Source of the DNA: Candidatus Methylopumilus rimovensis
GTDB taxonomy: Bacteria; Pseudomonadota; Gammaproteobacteria; Burkholderiales; Methylophilaceae
DNA: 64,000 nucleotides
Reading direction: 5' to 3'
NCBI RefSeq assembly: GCF_006364615.1
Contig: NZ_CP040986.1
Coordinates: forward strand, 558,001 to 622,000
Below are positions 11,012 through 19,990 of the stretch, piece after piece. How positions within the stretch are numbered: the stretch's first letter is position 1; each line of letters starts with the position of its first letter. The notes beneath the pieces are model-generated. The model was given only the letters and a program-made list of their open reading frames with translations. It was not told where the DNA came from and searched no databases. The position numbers and the translations under genes are program-made.

Positions 11012-11706
11012 ACGTTTCACAAGAAGAAGTCGATAAATTTAATGAGCTCGCTCATAAATGGTGGGATGAGGGAAGTGAATTTAAACCACTTCATCAGATC
11101 AACCCACTTCGTCTTAATTTTATTCACGAAAAAGTGAATTTAAAAAACAAAAAAGTACTCGATGTTGGCTGTGGTGGAGGTATTTTGTCCGAGTCCATGG
11201 CAAAACTGGGCGCGGATGTGACGGGTATTGATATGGGTGAAAAAGTGATTAACATTGCAAAGCTTCACGCACTTCAATCTAAACTCGATATTGATTACCA
11301 ATGCACCTCATTGGAAGTCTTAGCTTCACAAGATGGCCCTTTATTTGATGTCATTACATGTATGGAGATGCTAGAGCATGTGCCAGAACCATCAAGCATT
11401 GTGTCTTTATGCGCAAAAATTTTAAAACCGGGCGGTACACTTTTTATGTCAACGATTAACCGCAATATTAAGGCCTACTTATTTGCTGTGATTGGTGCTG
11501 AATATATTCTGAAGTTATTGCCACGGGGTACGCATGATTATGAAAAATTTATTAAACCTTCTGAGTTGATTGGATGGTGCCAAAAAGAAAATTTAAATAT
11601 AAAAACACTAACGGGTATGACTTATAACCCCATCACAGATATCTACAAATTAGGTGATGATGTATCAGTCAATTACCTGATTGAAGTCACCAAAGACTCA
11701 TCATGA
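10981..11706 (+). CDS. ubiG: ubiquinone biosynthesis O-methyltransferase UbiG
   Basis: SAM-dependent methyltransferase carrying out both O-methylation steps of ubiquinone synthesis. The N terminus contains the UbiG hallmark KWWDEGSEFKPLHQINPLRL. Motif I is VLDVGCGGGILSE, with CMEMLEHVPEP following. The start at 10981 lies 31 nt inside the upstream deaminase gene; it is the only ATG placing the conserved N terminus in frame, and an AAGGA lies at 10964-10968. 241 aa is normal. Its stop overlaps the start of the downstream phosphatase (ATGA). Confidence 0.95.
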   Translation: MATQAKTKHINVSQEEVDKFNELAHKWWDEGSEFKPLHQINPLRLNFIHEKVNLKNKKVLDVGCGGGILSESMAKLGADVTGIDMGEKVINIAKLHALQSKLDIDYQCTSLEVLASQDGPLFDVITCMEMLEHVPEPSSIVSLCAKILKPGGTLFMSTINRNIKAYLFAVIGAEYILKLLPRGTHDYEKFIKPSELIGWCQKENLNIKTLTGMTYNPITDIYKLGDDVSVNYLIEVTKDSS

Positions 11707-12347
11707 AAGCAATTCTTTTCGATCTAGATGGCACTTTGATTGATAGTGCGCCGCAACTTGTAGGAGCCCTTAATCAATTAAGACTAAAATATGATTTAAC
11801 CCCTATTCCCTTTTTAAAAGGCCGACCTTTTGCCTCTCATGGCGCTGCAGGACTTCTTAAGGCTGGGTTTAATATGGATAAAAATGACCCTCTATTTGAT
11901 TCACGTATTGAAGAATTTTTAGAAATTTATAAAGAAATATTCAATCAAGATGTGCAATGCATGGATGGTGTAGAAGCATTAATTCAAGACTTAAATCGTA
12001 AAAAAATCCCTTGGGGTATTGTGACCAATAAAGCAAGCAAATTTTCAGTACCGATTGTAACGGATCATCCTCTTTTAAAACATGCACTATGTCTTATTTC
12101 GGGTGATGACGTAAATACGCCAAAACCTTCCCCTGAAGGTCTTATGAAAGCTGCATCGATGCTTTCTATTCAACCATCTGAAGTGATTTATTTAGGAGAT
12201 GATAGACGAGATGTCATAGCAGCCAATGATGCTGGCATGATAAGTATGATTGCACGTTATGGATATTTAGAAGCAGGCGATGATGGTAAAAATTGGAATG
12301 CTCACCATATCATTGATGAGCCAATAGATCTTTTAAATTATCTTTAG
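11703..12347 (+). CDS. gph: HAD-family phosphoglycolate phosphatase
   Basis: HAD hydrolase, most likely 2-phosphoglycolate phosphatase. Motif I is [14 protein letters not shown] (nucleophile Asp at residue 7), motif II is in the IVTNKAS segment, motif III Lys is in TPKPSPEGL, and motif IV is YLGDDRRDV. The 214-aa length and the position directly after ubiG are typical of Gph in beta- and gammaproteobacteria. The start ATG overlaps the ubiG stop. Its 3' end overlaps recR convergently by 4 nt. Another HAD gene of similar type lies at 58801, so exact substrates are not certain. Confidence 0.85.
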   Translation: MKAILFDLDGTLIDSAPQLVGALNQLRLKYDLTPIPFLKGRPFASHGAAGLLKAGFNMDKNDPLFDSRIEEFLEIYKEIFNQDVQCMDGVEALIQDLNRKKIPWGIVTNKASKFSVPIVTDHPLLKHALCLISGDDVNTPKPSPEGLMKAASMLSIQPSEVIYLGDDRRDVIAANDAGMISMIARYGYLEAGDDGKNWNAHHIIDEPIDLLNYL

Positions 12348-12946
12348 TCTTTAATCGTTTTTCTTTCAATCATAGCTTGAGCGAGTGTGCCGCTATCGAT
12401 ATATTCAATCTCTCCACCCATAGGTAAACCTCTTGCAATACGACTTAATTTAATACCACGAGATTTAAGAAGTTCAGTAACGTAATGAGCTGTAGCATCA
12501 CCACTCACTGTAAAATTATTAGCTAAAATGACTTCTTTGATGATACCTGCATCCAGTCGTTTCAAAAGCCTATCTAAATGAATATCTTTAGGTCCAATGC
12601 CATCCAAAGGTGAAAGTTTACCCATTAATATAAAATACATACCGTTATACGAATGTGTTTGTTCTAGCATCATAAGATCACTTGGCATTTCAATGACACA
12701 AAGAATAGTAGGGTCTCGTTCTTTGGATGAGCAAAGTGAGCAGATTACTTCTTCAGAAAAATTATTACAATGAGAGCAATGTCCTACAAGTTCGATAGCA
12801 TTGGCAATTGAAGTTGCAAGTTGAGACGCGCCTTTTCTATCATGCTGTAAGAGATGGTAAGCCATGCGTAAGGCTGATTTAGGGCCAATACCAGGTAAGC
12901 ACCTTAAGGCGTCGACGAGCTGTTCAAGCGCTTCAGTATTTCTCAT
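12344..12946 (-). CDS. recR: recombination mediator RecR
   Basis: Ring-forming DNA-binding protein that acts with RecF and RecO to load RecA at gaps. Visible features are the helix-hairpin-helix near the N terminus ([17 protein letters not shown]), a C4 zinc finger (CSHCN...CSLCSS, about residues 57-72), the TOPRIM domain ([13 protein letters not shown]) and the C-terminal Walker-B-like LPMGGEIEY. 200 aa is the family length. It is last in a dnaX-ybaB-recR operon, the standard arrangement. Confidence 0.96.
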   Translation of the reverse strand: MRNTEALEQLVDALRCLPGIGPKSALRMAYHLLQHDRKGASQLATSIANAIELVGHCSHCNNFSEEVICSLCSSKERDPTILCVIEMPSDLMMLEQTHSYNGMYFILMGKLSPLDGIGPKDIHLDRLLKRLDAGIIKEVILANNFTVSGDATAHYVTELLKSRGIKLSRIARGLPMGGEIEYIDSGTLAQAMIERKTIKD

Positions 12947-12955
12947 CTAATCGAA

Positions 12956-13261
12956 TTAGAAGGGTAATTTCATACCGGGTGGGAGCATATTGCCCATTTT
13001 GGCATTCGTCGTTTGTTCAATTTTTTGTAATGCATCTTTAAAAGCCACGATTAAAAGATCTTCTAGCATCTCGTGATCATTCATTACAGAGGGGTCAATA
13101 GAAATTTTTTTAATTTGATGCTTGCAAGAGATGGCGATTTTAACAAGTCCGTTACTCGCCAAACCTTCGACATCAATCTGCCCAAGTTCATCTTGGGCTT
13201 TCTGCATATTAGCTTGCATCATTTGAGCTTGCTTCATTAAATTACCCATGCCACCTTTCAT
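12956..13261 (-). CDS. ybaB: nucleoid-associated protein, YbaB/EbfC family
   Basis: Small DNA-binding dimer of the YbaB/EbfC family. The 101-aa product starts MKGGMGNLMKQAQMMQANMQKAQDELGQ, the family's N-terminal helix rich in Met, Gln and Lys. It contains DPSVMNDHEMLEDLLIVAF and ends with the short GNMLPPGMKLPF tail. It is located between dnaX and recR, as in most bacteria. Precise cellular role is still loosely defined for the family. Confidence 0.94.
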   Translation of the reverse strand: MKGGMGNLMKQAQMMQANMQKAQDELGQIDVEGLASNGLVKIAISCKHQIKKISIDPSVMNDHEMLEDLLIVAFKDALQKIEQTTNAKMGNMLPPGMKLPF

Positions 13262-13275
13262 TATATGACGACTCC

Positions 13276-14913
13276 TTATAAAGATTGATTAGGTTTAATG
13301 CTCGATGGAATAATTTCAGCATTAAATTCTGTTAGTAATGATTGTACGAACTGATCTTTTATCATAGCTTCTTCTGTGTCTTTCATGAGTGTTGAGCGTT
13401 CTTCTTGTTTTTGTTTAAGTGGTGAATTATTGGCACCTTTTTGTAAGATTACAAGTTTGATGCGTTGATTAAAATGCTCAGATAAACTTAATTCTAATTT
13501 CTTTTGATAAGTTTCATTAAGAAGATGTTTATGTTCATCTGCAATAGATAAAATCATCTCATTATCTTTAAAGCTGACAAGTTCTGATTGTTGTGCCAGG
13601 GCTTTCACTAAGCCCAATTTCAATTGATCTACAAGCTCGCGCCAGTTTCCGTTGAATGATAATGTCTCTTTTATTGCTTTATTTTTAATTTCATCTATAA
13701 CATCAATTTTTTTTTTAATCTCAAACGCATCAGAAGAGGCTTCATCGAGTTTTGAAATCACTTCTGGCCTTGCTACTTGAGTTAGAATCTCTGGTTTTGC
13801 AGGAACTATCGGTTTAGAAGTAATAACATCCTGAGGGGCAAAAGAAAGCATTCTTAAAAGTGTCATGGTAAATCCAGCAAACTCTTCAGGCGCTAAATAA
13901 AGATCTCGTCGACCTAATATAACAATTTGATATAAAAGCTGTAATTGTTCTGCACTTATTTTTTTTGTTAATGCGATCACTAGATCGCGATCAAGATATG
14001 AAGCTTCTAAACTATCTGGGATAGCTTGAGCAACGCTAATGGTTTGAATGAGATTAGCAAGATCAAGAAGTGCTGCATCAAACGAAAGATTTCTTTCATT
14101 CATTTGTTTTGCAATCTCGATCGCTTTAAGGCCGTCTTGCTCTATGACTGCATGCATTAAATTGAATAAGTATGACTGGTCAATAGCGCCCAACATTCTC
14201 TTGATCGTAGCTTCTTCAATAGTGCCGCCACAATAAGCAATCCCTTGATCGAGAATTGATAATGCATCACGCATACTTCCATTGGCTGCTTTTGCGATGA
14301 GATAAATCGCATTTATTTCATAATTAATGGACTCTTCTTTTAATATTTTTTCTAGATATTCTGAAATAGAAAAAGAAGGCATTTGTTTTAAATTAAATTG
14401 TAAGCATCTTGATAAAACAGTGACAGGGACTTTTTGTGGGTCAGTCGTTGCTAAAATAAATTTAACATGCGCTGGTGGCTCTTCTAGTGTTTTCAACATC
14501 GCATTAAATGCATTTTTTGAAAGCATATGCACTTCATCGATGATATAAATTTTAAATTGCCCTTGGGTAGGTGCATATTGTGCGTTATCTAAAAGATCTC
14601 GCATATTATCTACTTGGGTATTGGATGCAGCATCCACTTCAATTAAGTCTACGTAGCGTCCTTGATCTATTTCTGTGCATGCCACACAAATGCCGCAGGG
14701 TGATGAGCTGATACCTTTTTCGCAATTAAGAGATTTTGCAAGAATACGCGCTAACGTTGTTTTGCCTACACCGCGAGTACCTGTAAAAAGATAAGCATGA
14801 TGAAGTCTTTTTTGATCGAGTGCATTTTTGAGAGCTTGCACGACATGTGCTTGACCAACGAGCGTATCAAACGAACGAGGGCGATATTTGCGAGCAAGAA
14901 CTTGATAACTCAT
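13276..14913 (-). CDS. dnaX: DNA polymerase III subunits gamma/tau
   Basis: AAA+ clamp-loader subunit of the replicase. Seen are the N terminus YQVLARKYRPRSFDTLVGQ, Walker A GTRGVGKTT (Lys51), a zinc-binding cluster starting near Cys64 (CGICVAC), Walker B IIDEVHML and sensor 1 LATTDP. Domain III follows up to about residue 370. The tau-specific C-terminal part (to residue 545) is shorter than in E. coli. A run of ten A on the coding strand (plus 13707-13716) codes for Lys400-402, just after domain III. A one-base slip either way meets a stop codon within a few codons, so a gamma-like product of about 403 aa is possible. It leads a dnaX-ybaB-recR operon and lies just downstream of the SRP RNA gene. 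Confidence 0.96.
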   Translation of the reverse strand: MSYQVLARKYRPRSFDTLVGQAHVVQALKNALDQKRLHHAYLFTGTRGVGKTTLARILAKSLNCEKGISSSPCGICVACTEIDQGRYVDLIEVDAASNTQVDNMRDLLDNAQYAPTQGQFKIYIIDEVHMLSKNAFNAMLKTLEEPPAHVKFILATTDPQKVPVTVLSRCLQFNLKQMPSFSISEYLEKILKEESINYEINAIYLIAKAANGSMRDALSILDQGIAYCGGTIEEATIKRMLGAIDQSYLFNLMHAVIEQDGLKAIEIAKQMNERNLSFDAALLDLANLIQTISVAQAIPDSLEASYLDRDLVIALTKKISAEQLQLLYQIVILGRRDLYLAPEEFAGFTMTLLRMLSFAPQDVITSKPIVPAKPEILTQVARPEVISKLDEASSDAFEIKKKIDVIDEIKNKAIKETLSFNGNWRELVDQLKLGLVKALAQQSELVSFKDNEMILSIADEHKHLLNETYQKKLELSLSEHFNQRIKLVILQKGANNSPLKQKQEERSTLMKDTEEAMIKDQFVQSLLTEFNAEIIPSSIKPNQSL

Positions 14914-14946
14914 GAATAATGTTTAACCAATCCAAGTTAATTAAGA

Positions 14947-15041
14947 GGCGAGCCAGACCCCCGGCACTTGTTTCTTTAGTTGTGGCTGCTTGCTTCCGCA
15001 CCTGACCAGGTTGGCTAAATTACAATGCGGGGAGGCCCGCC
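14947..15041 (-). ncRNA. ffs: signal recognition particle 4.5S RNA
   Basis: Read on the minus strand, this 95-nt segment folds into one long hairpin. Its ends (GGCGGGCC and GGCUCGCC) pair over eight bases. The conserved SRP domain IV motif is present: GGUCAGGUGCGGAAGCAAGCAGCC carries the GGUCAGG...GGAAG(C)AAGCAGCC core bound by Ffh. On the minus strand a TAAAAT (plus 15049-15054) sits 7 nt upstream as a possible -10. It lies directly upstream of dnaX, a common arrangement. No clear T-rich terminator follows, so read-through into dnaX is possible. Ends are estimated from the terminal pairing. Confidence 0.93.
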
Positions 15042-15071
15042 AGTGATTATTTTAACCTAAGGGAACGTCTT

Positions 15072-15458
15072 TTACCCGCACTGTTTCACGGGATGTTGAC
15101 TTAAATAAGCCCATTCTTCATCACTATATAAGCGAGATCGAATAATAAAGCGCATGCCCGTTCCATTTTCGAGAGAAAATTGCCCGCCATTGCCCGGAAT
15201 GGCATCAAGGGTTAAATGTGTATGTTCCCAATACGAGAATTGACTAGCGCCCATATAAAAATGGACACCATGCGTAATACCGACTTCAACGTCTGAACCG
15301 CCCAGATAAAATTCGCCTTTGGGGTAACACATAGGCGCACTTCCATCACAGCATCCGCCTGATTGATGAAACATGATTTCACCATATTTTTCTTTTAAAG
15401 AATCAATCAGTGTGTTTGCGGCTTCTGTTGTATCTATGCGTGTAAAAGTTTTTTCCAT
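15072..15458 (-). CDS. DUF779 domain protein linked to aldehyde dehydrogenase
   Basis: A 128-aa cytoplasmic protein of the DUF779 family. Seen are the cysteine-rich segment HQSGGCCDGSAPMC (possible metal or redox site), GDVEVG-type sequence, and the HTHLTLDAIPGNGGQFSLE motif. The family is usually encoded beside NAD-dependent aldehyde dehydrogenases, as here, but its function is unknown. I chose the ATG at 15458. A TTG at 15473 would add five residues (MPFFF), but it lies inside a stable inverted repeat (15466-15492). A clear Shine-Dalgarno is missing, so translation may depend on that structure. Confidence 0.85.
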   Translation of the reverse strand: MEKTFTRIDTTEAANTLIDSLKEKYGEIMFHQSGGCCDGSAPMCYPKGEFYLGGSDVEVGITHGVHFYMGASQFSYWEHTHLTLDAIPGNGGQFSLENGTGMRFIIRSRLYSDEEWAYLSQHPVKQCG

Positions 15459-15465
15459 AAAAAAG

Positions 15466-15492
15466 AAAGGCAAGACTTAAAGCCTTGCCTTT
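15466..15492 (-). terminator. hairpin with T-rich tail between aldehyde dehydrogenase and DUF779 gene
   Basis: On the minus strand AAAGGCAAG (15492-15484) pairs with CTTGCCTTT (15474-15466) around a 9-nt loop, then comes CTTTTTT and the ATG of the DUF779 gene. The shape is that of an intrinsic terminator placed 20 nt after the aldehyde dehydrogenase stop. It could end most transcripts or act as an attenuator in front of the DUF779 gene. Confidence 0.6.
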
Positions 15493-15512
15493 AGTTTTAG
15501 TTAAATTGAATC

Positions 15513-17033
15513 TTAAAAGAAACCAAGTTTATTTTCACTATAGCTCACTAAAAGATTCTTTGTTTGTTGGTAATGATCAAGCATCATCTTATGTGTTTCG
15601 CGACCGATACCTGATTGTTTATAACCACCAAATGCTGCATGTGCAGGATAAGCATGGTAGCAATTAGTCCATACACGTCCTGCTTGAATGCCTTTGCCCA
15701 TTCTAAATGCGCGATTGCCGTTACGAGACCATACGCCTGAGCCTAAGCCATAAAGCGTATCGTTTGCAATTTCAAGTGCTTCATCTTCATCTTTAAATGT
15801 TGTTACTGAAACGACAGGCCCAAAAATTTCCTCTTGGAAAATACGCATTTTGTTATGACCTTTGAATACAGTAGGCTCAATGTAATAACCATCTGCTAAC
15901 TCACCACTTAATTTTTTGCGGTTACCGCCAATGAGGAGTTGAGCACCTTCTTCTTGACCAATTTTCATATAAGACATAATTTTTTCAACTTGCTCACTTG
16001 ATGCTTGAGCGCCGATCATGGTTGTCATATCAAGGGGATTGTCTTGTTTGATTGCTGCAACACGTTTAAGTGCACGTTCCATAAATTTATCGTATATAGA
16101 TTCTTGGATCAGTGCGCGTGAAGGGCAAGTACATACTTCGCCTTGGTTAAGTGCAAATAATGTGAAGCCTTCAAGAGCCTTATCAAAGAAGTTGTCATCT
16201 TTATCCATTACATCTTCAAAGAAAATGTTAGGTGATTTACCACCAAGCTCCAATGTGACAGGAATAAGATTTTGTGAAGCATATTGCATGATTAAGCGAC
16301 CTGTTGATGTTTCACCAGTGAATGCGATTTTTGCAATACGAGGTGAACTTGCAAGTGGCTTACCAGCTTCTAATCCGAAACCATTCACAATATTTAACAC
16401 GCCAGGTGGAAGGAGGTGGCCTACAAGTTCAACAACTACCAACAATGACACAGGTGTCTGTTCTGCAGGTTTAATAACAACACAATTACCAGCTGCAATT
16501 GCAGGTGCTAATTTCCAAGCTGCCATAAGAATAGGGAAGTTCCATGGAATAATTTGTCCGACAACACCGAGAGGCTCATGGAAGTGATAAGCCATAGTTT
16601 CGTGATCAATTTCACCAATGCTACCTTCTTGTGCTCTGACGCAGCTTGCAAAATATCTAAAGTGATCAATCGCTAAAGGAATATCAGCATATGTGGTTTC
16701 ACGAAGTGGCTTGCCATTATCAATCGTTTCCGCGATCGCAATCGTCGAAAGATTTTTTTCCATAATGTCAGCCATTTGCATGAGGAGATTAGCGCGCTCA
16801 GTAGGGCTCTTTTTAGCCCAGCTATCTTTAGCTGCATGCGCAGCATCTAAAGCAAGATTTATGTCTTTTTCATTTGATCTTGCAACTTCGCAAAATACTT
16901 TACCTGTGACAGGCGAAATGTTTTCAAAGTATTTTCCATCCACTGGAGGCACAAATTTTCCACCAATGTAATTGTCATATTTGGCCTTGAAAGGATGTTT
17001 CACCCCAAGATTATTCAATGTTTCTAAGCCCAT
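15513..17033 (-). CDS. NAD-dependent aldehyde dehydrogenase (ExaC/AldB type)
   Basis: A 506-aa NAD(P)-dependent aldehyde dehydrogenase. The N terminus ([26 protein letters not shown]) resembles ExaC/acetaldehyde dehydrogenases. The active site shows [14 protein letters not shown] (general-base Glu, about residue 266) and [13 protein letters not shown] (catalytic Cys, about residue 303). NAD-binding residues are in IIPWNFP and FTGETSTGR. An AGGGG lies 7 nt before the ATG. The downstream DUF779 gene supports this subgroup. In a methylotroph it might oxidise acetaldehyde, other short aldehydes or formaldehyde; the substrate is inferred only. Confidence 0.92.
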   Translation of the reverse strand: MGLETLNNLGVKHPFKAKYDNYIGGKFVPPVDGKYFENISPVTGKVFCEVARSNEKDINLALDAAHAAKDSWAKKSPTERANLLMQMADIMEKNLSTIAIAETIDNGKPLRETTYADIPLAIDHFRYFASCVRAQEGSIGEIDHETMAYHFHEPLGVVGQIIPWNFPILMAAWKLAPAIAAGNCVVIKPAEQTPVSLLVVVELVGHLLPPGVLNIVNGFGLEAGKPLASSPRIAKIAFTGETSTGRLIMQYASQNLIPVTLELGGKSPNIFFEDVMDKDDNFFDKALEGFTLFALNQGEVCTCPSRALIQESIYDKFMERALKRVAAIKQDNPLDMTTMIGAQASSEQVEKIMSYMKIGQEEGAQLLIGGNRKKLSGELADGYYIEPTVFKGHNKMRIFQEEIFGPVVSVTTFKDEDEALEIANDTLYGLGSGVWSRNGNRAFRMGKGIQAGRVWTNCYHAYPAHAAFGGYKQSGIGRETHKMMLDHYQQTKNLLVSYSENKLGFF

Positions 17034-17237
17034 AAATTACCCCTAAGTTGATAATTAATTAATAAAATATATTATATAAATCAATAAGTTATGAAATTAT
17101 TAAAACGGATGTACTGCAATAGATGTACGGTAAATAAATTCAATAGATCAACCTTAATACGAGTATCAACTTTAATCAAGTGAGAAAAGATGATTCTTAA
17201 TGTAACTGACCCTTAAGTTATAATTTCGTCTCTTTTC

Positions 17238-17328
17238 GGAAGGGTGGATGAGTGGTTTAAGTCGCACGCCTGGAAAGCGTGTTTAGGTGAATAACCTAAC
17301 GCGGGTTCGAATCCCGCCCCTTCCGCCA
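17238..17328 (+). tRNA. tRNA-Ser (GGA)
   Basis: A 91-nt tRNA with acceptor GGAAGGG paired to CCCTTCC, discriminator G and encoded CCA. The anticodon arm CACGC-CTGGAAA-GCGTG gives anticodon GGA (Ser UCC/UCU). The long variable arm (TTAGGTGAATAACCTAA) is the class II feature of tRNA-Ser, and the T arm is GCGGGTTCGAATCCCGC. A TATAAT at 17219-17224 is a likely -10 element. Confidence 0.97.
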
Positions 17329-17419
17329 TATTCTATTGATTTATCTTTTAAAGATGAATGTATTGGCTTTATACTAGAGCTTCTCACCTATTTAATTTTT
17401 TTAAGCCCGTTTACATACA

Positions 17420-19984
17420 ATGATTGATGATTACAGAAAAGAAGCTGCTGATCGTTTAAAAGAGGGTCTGCCGCCTCTTCCTCTGACGGCTAAGCAAACC
17501 GCAGAACTCATAACATTACTCAAATCACCTCATATTAAAGATACCGAAGCGTTGATGGAATTATTTTGTCATCGCGCCCCATCAGGTGTGGATCAAGCTG
17601 CATATATAAAAGCTGCTTACCTCACAGATATTGCTAAGGGCATTGAAAAATCTTCAATCATTTCACCTAAATATGCAATTGAATTATTAGGCACTATGGT
17701 CGGTGGTTATAACGTTCAATCACTTATATCACTTCTAGATTCAGATCTTGCTGATGAAGTCGTTAAAGTTCTAACTCATATTATTTTAATTTTTGATGCA
17801 TTTCATGATGTAAGTGAAAAAGTAAAATCAGGCAATAAAGCCGCAATGAGATTAATGGTGTCATGGGCAAATGGCGATTGGTTTTTAAAAAAACCAGCAT
17901 TACCAAAAGAAATTAAAGCATTAGTTTTTAAAGTGGATGGCGAAACAAATACTGATGATTTGTCGCCAGCACAAGAAGCTTGGTCAAGACCAGATATTCC
18001 ATTGCATGCAAAAGCCATGTTAAATAATAAAATGCCAAATGGTATTCAAACGATTCAAGAATTAAAATTAAAGCAATTACCTATTGCTTATGTAGGTGAT
18101 GTTGTCGGCACCGGTTCATCAAGAAAGTCAGCCATTAATTCTGTCCAATGGCACATGGGAAGTGATATTCCTTATATTCCAAACAAAAGAACAGGTGGAA
18201 TTATATTGGGAAGCAAAATTGCACCCATATTTTTTAATACAGCAGAAGACTCAGGCGCACTTCCTATTGAATGTGATGTCAGTCAAATGAAAACTGGTGA
18301 TGAAATTATTATTAGACCGTTTGAGGGTAGTATTTTAAATAGCAAAAATGAACTGATTGCTTCATTCAATTTAACTCCATTTACGCTTGCAGACGAATAT
18401 CGCGCAGGTGGAAGAATACCCCTTATTATTGGCCGTGGACTAACATCTAAGGCCAGAGAGTTTTTGGAATTAGCCCCTAGTACTTTATTCTTAACTCCTG
18501 CTCCAGTAGCTTCTTCTAAAAAAGGATTTACGCTTGCACAGAAAATGGTTGGGCGTGCCTGTGGATTACCCGATGGTGTTGGTGTAAGGCCAGGCACATA
18601 TTGCGAACCTAAAGTCACATCAGTGGGTTCTCAAGATACAACGGGAGCTATGACAAGAGATGAACTAAAAGAATTAGCTTGTCTCGGATTTAATGCTGAT
18701 TTAGTGATGCAAAGTTTTTGCCACACAGCAGCTTATCCAAAGCCAGTAGATCTTAAATTGCAACATGAATTGCCTGAATTTATGTCAAGTAGGGGCGGTG
18801 TCACATTAAGGCCCGGGGATGGCATTATTCACTCCTGGCTCAATCGTCTTTTACTTCCTGATACCGTGGGAACAGGCGGTGATTCACATACGCGCTTTCC
18901 TATTGGCATTTCATTTCCAGCAGGTTCTGGACTCGTAGCCTTTGCTTCAGCTATGGGCGCTATGCCTATCGATATGCCGGAGTCTGTCTTAGTGAGATTT
19001 AAGGGCAGGATGCAGCCAGGCATAACATTAAGAGATCTTGTGAATGCAATACCTTATGTAGCGATTAAAAATGGAGACCTTTCAGTAGCAAAACAAAATA
19101 AAAAAAATATTTTTAATGGTCGCATTTTAGAAATTGAAGGACTACCTGATTTAAAAGTCGAACAAGCTTTTGAATTTGCAGATGCGTCAGCAGAAAGATC
19201 TGCGAATGGATGTACAGTAAAACTAAATAAAGAGCCGATTATTGAATACATTCATTCAAATATTGCACTTATTAAGAATTTAATTGATAACAATTACGAA
19301 GATAAAAGAACATTATTGCGTCGCATTAAATCAATGGAAGATTGGTTAAAAAATCCAACTTTACTAGAGGCGGATAAAGATGCCGAATATGCGAGCATTA
19401 TCGAGATTAATCTTGATGATATTAAAGAGCCATTAATTGCTTGTCCAAATGATCCTGACAATATTAAACCTCTATCTGAAATCGCAGGTAACAAAATTGA
19501 TGAGGTATTTATTGGAAGTTGTATGACTAATATTGGGCATTATCGAGCCGCAGCAAAAGTGCTTGAAGATTTCAATAAAATCCCAACGCGCTTGTGGATA
19601 GTTCCACCTACAAGGATGGATGAAACTGAGCTTAAGAACGAGGGCGTCTATTCGATTTTCAATAAAGTGGGCGCTAGAACAGAAATCCCTGGATGTTCTC
19701 TTTGTATGGGCAATCAAGCCAGAGTTGAAGATGCAGCACACGTTTTTTCTACAAGCACTCGAAATTTTGATAATCGTATGGGCAAGGATGCTCAAGTTTA
19801 TTTGGGCTCTGCAGAGCTCTCAGCAGTTTGTGCAACTTTAGGAAAGATTCCAACACTTGCTGAATATCTTGCTGTTAGCAATCAAAAACTCTCAAAAGAT
19901 TTAGATTCAATTTATCGATATTTAAATTTTCATCAAATGCCAGAATATAAGCCCAAAAAAATTATTGAAATTAATGAAATTTAA
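17420..19984 (+). CDS. acnB: aconitate hydratase B
   Basis: TCA-cycle aconitase B, interconverting citrate and isocitrate by a [4Fe-4S] cluster. The 854-aa product has the AcnB-specific N-terminal HEAT-like domain ([16 protein letters not shown]), the swivel domain ([27 protein letters not shown]), then the catalytic domains. Cluster ligands are Cys701 (GSCMTNIGH) and Cys759/Cys762 (PGCSLCMG). Other active-site segments include [11 protein letters not shown]. It starts 91 nt after tRNA-Ser and is followed 6 nt later by the class I fumarase, so both are probably co-transcribed. Confidence 0.97.
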   Translation: MIDDYRKEAADRLKEGLPPLPLTAKQTAELITLLKSPHIKDTEALMELFCHRAPSGVDQAAYIKAAYLTDIAKGIEKSSIISPKYAIELLGTMVGGYNVQSLISLLDSDLADEVVKVLTHIILIFDAFHDVSEKVKSGNKAAMRLMVSWANGDWFLKKPALPKEIKALVFKVDGETNTDDLSPAQEAWSRPDIPLHAKAMLNNKMPNGIQTIQELKLKQLPIAYVGDVVGTGSSRKSAINSVQWHMGSDIPYIPNKRTGGIILGSKIAPIFFNTAEDSGALPIECDVSQMKTGDEIIIRPFEGSILNSKNELIASFNLTPFTLADEYRAGGRIPLIIGRGLTSKAREFLELAPSTLFLTPAPVASSKKGFTLAQKMVGRACGLPDGVGVRPGTYCEPKVTSVGSQDTTGAMTRDELKELACLGFNADLVMQSFCHTAAYPKPVDLKLQHELPEFMSSRGGVTLRPGDGIIHSWLNRLLLPDTVGTGGDSHTRFPIGISFPAGSGLVAFASAMGAMPIDMPESVLVRFKGRMQPGITLRDLVNAIPYVAIKNGDLSVAKQNKKNIFNGRILEIEGLPDLKVEQAFEFADASAERSANGCTVKLNKEPIIEYIHSNIALIKNLIDNNYEDKRTLLRRIKSMEDWLKNPTLLEADKDAEYASIIEINLDDIKEPLIACPNDPDNIKPLSEIAGNKIDEVFIGSCMTNIGHYRAAAKVLEDFNKIPTRLWIVPPTRMDETELKNEGVYSIFNKVGARTEIPGCSLCMGNQARVEDAAHVFSTSTRNFDNRMGKDAQVYLGSAELSAVCATLGKIPTLAEYLAVSNQKLSKDLDSIYRYLNFHQMPEYKPKKIIEINEI

Positions 19985-19990
19985 AAGACG

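Noticed and set aside
16018-16587. 189-codon open frame antisense to the aldehyde dehydrogenase gene
   Set aside because: It lies wholly inside a well-conserved gene on the other strand and its product has no recognisable domain or start signal.
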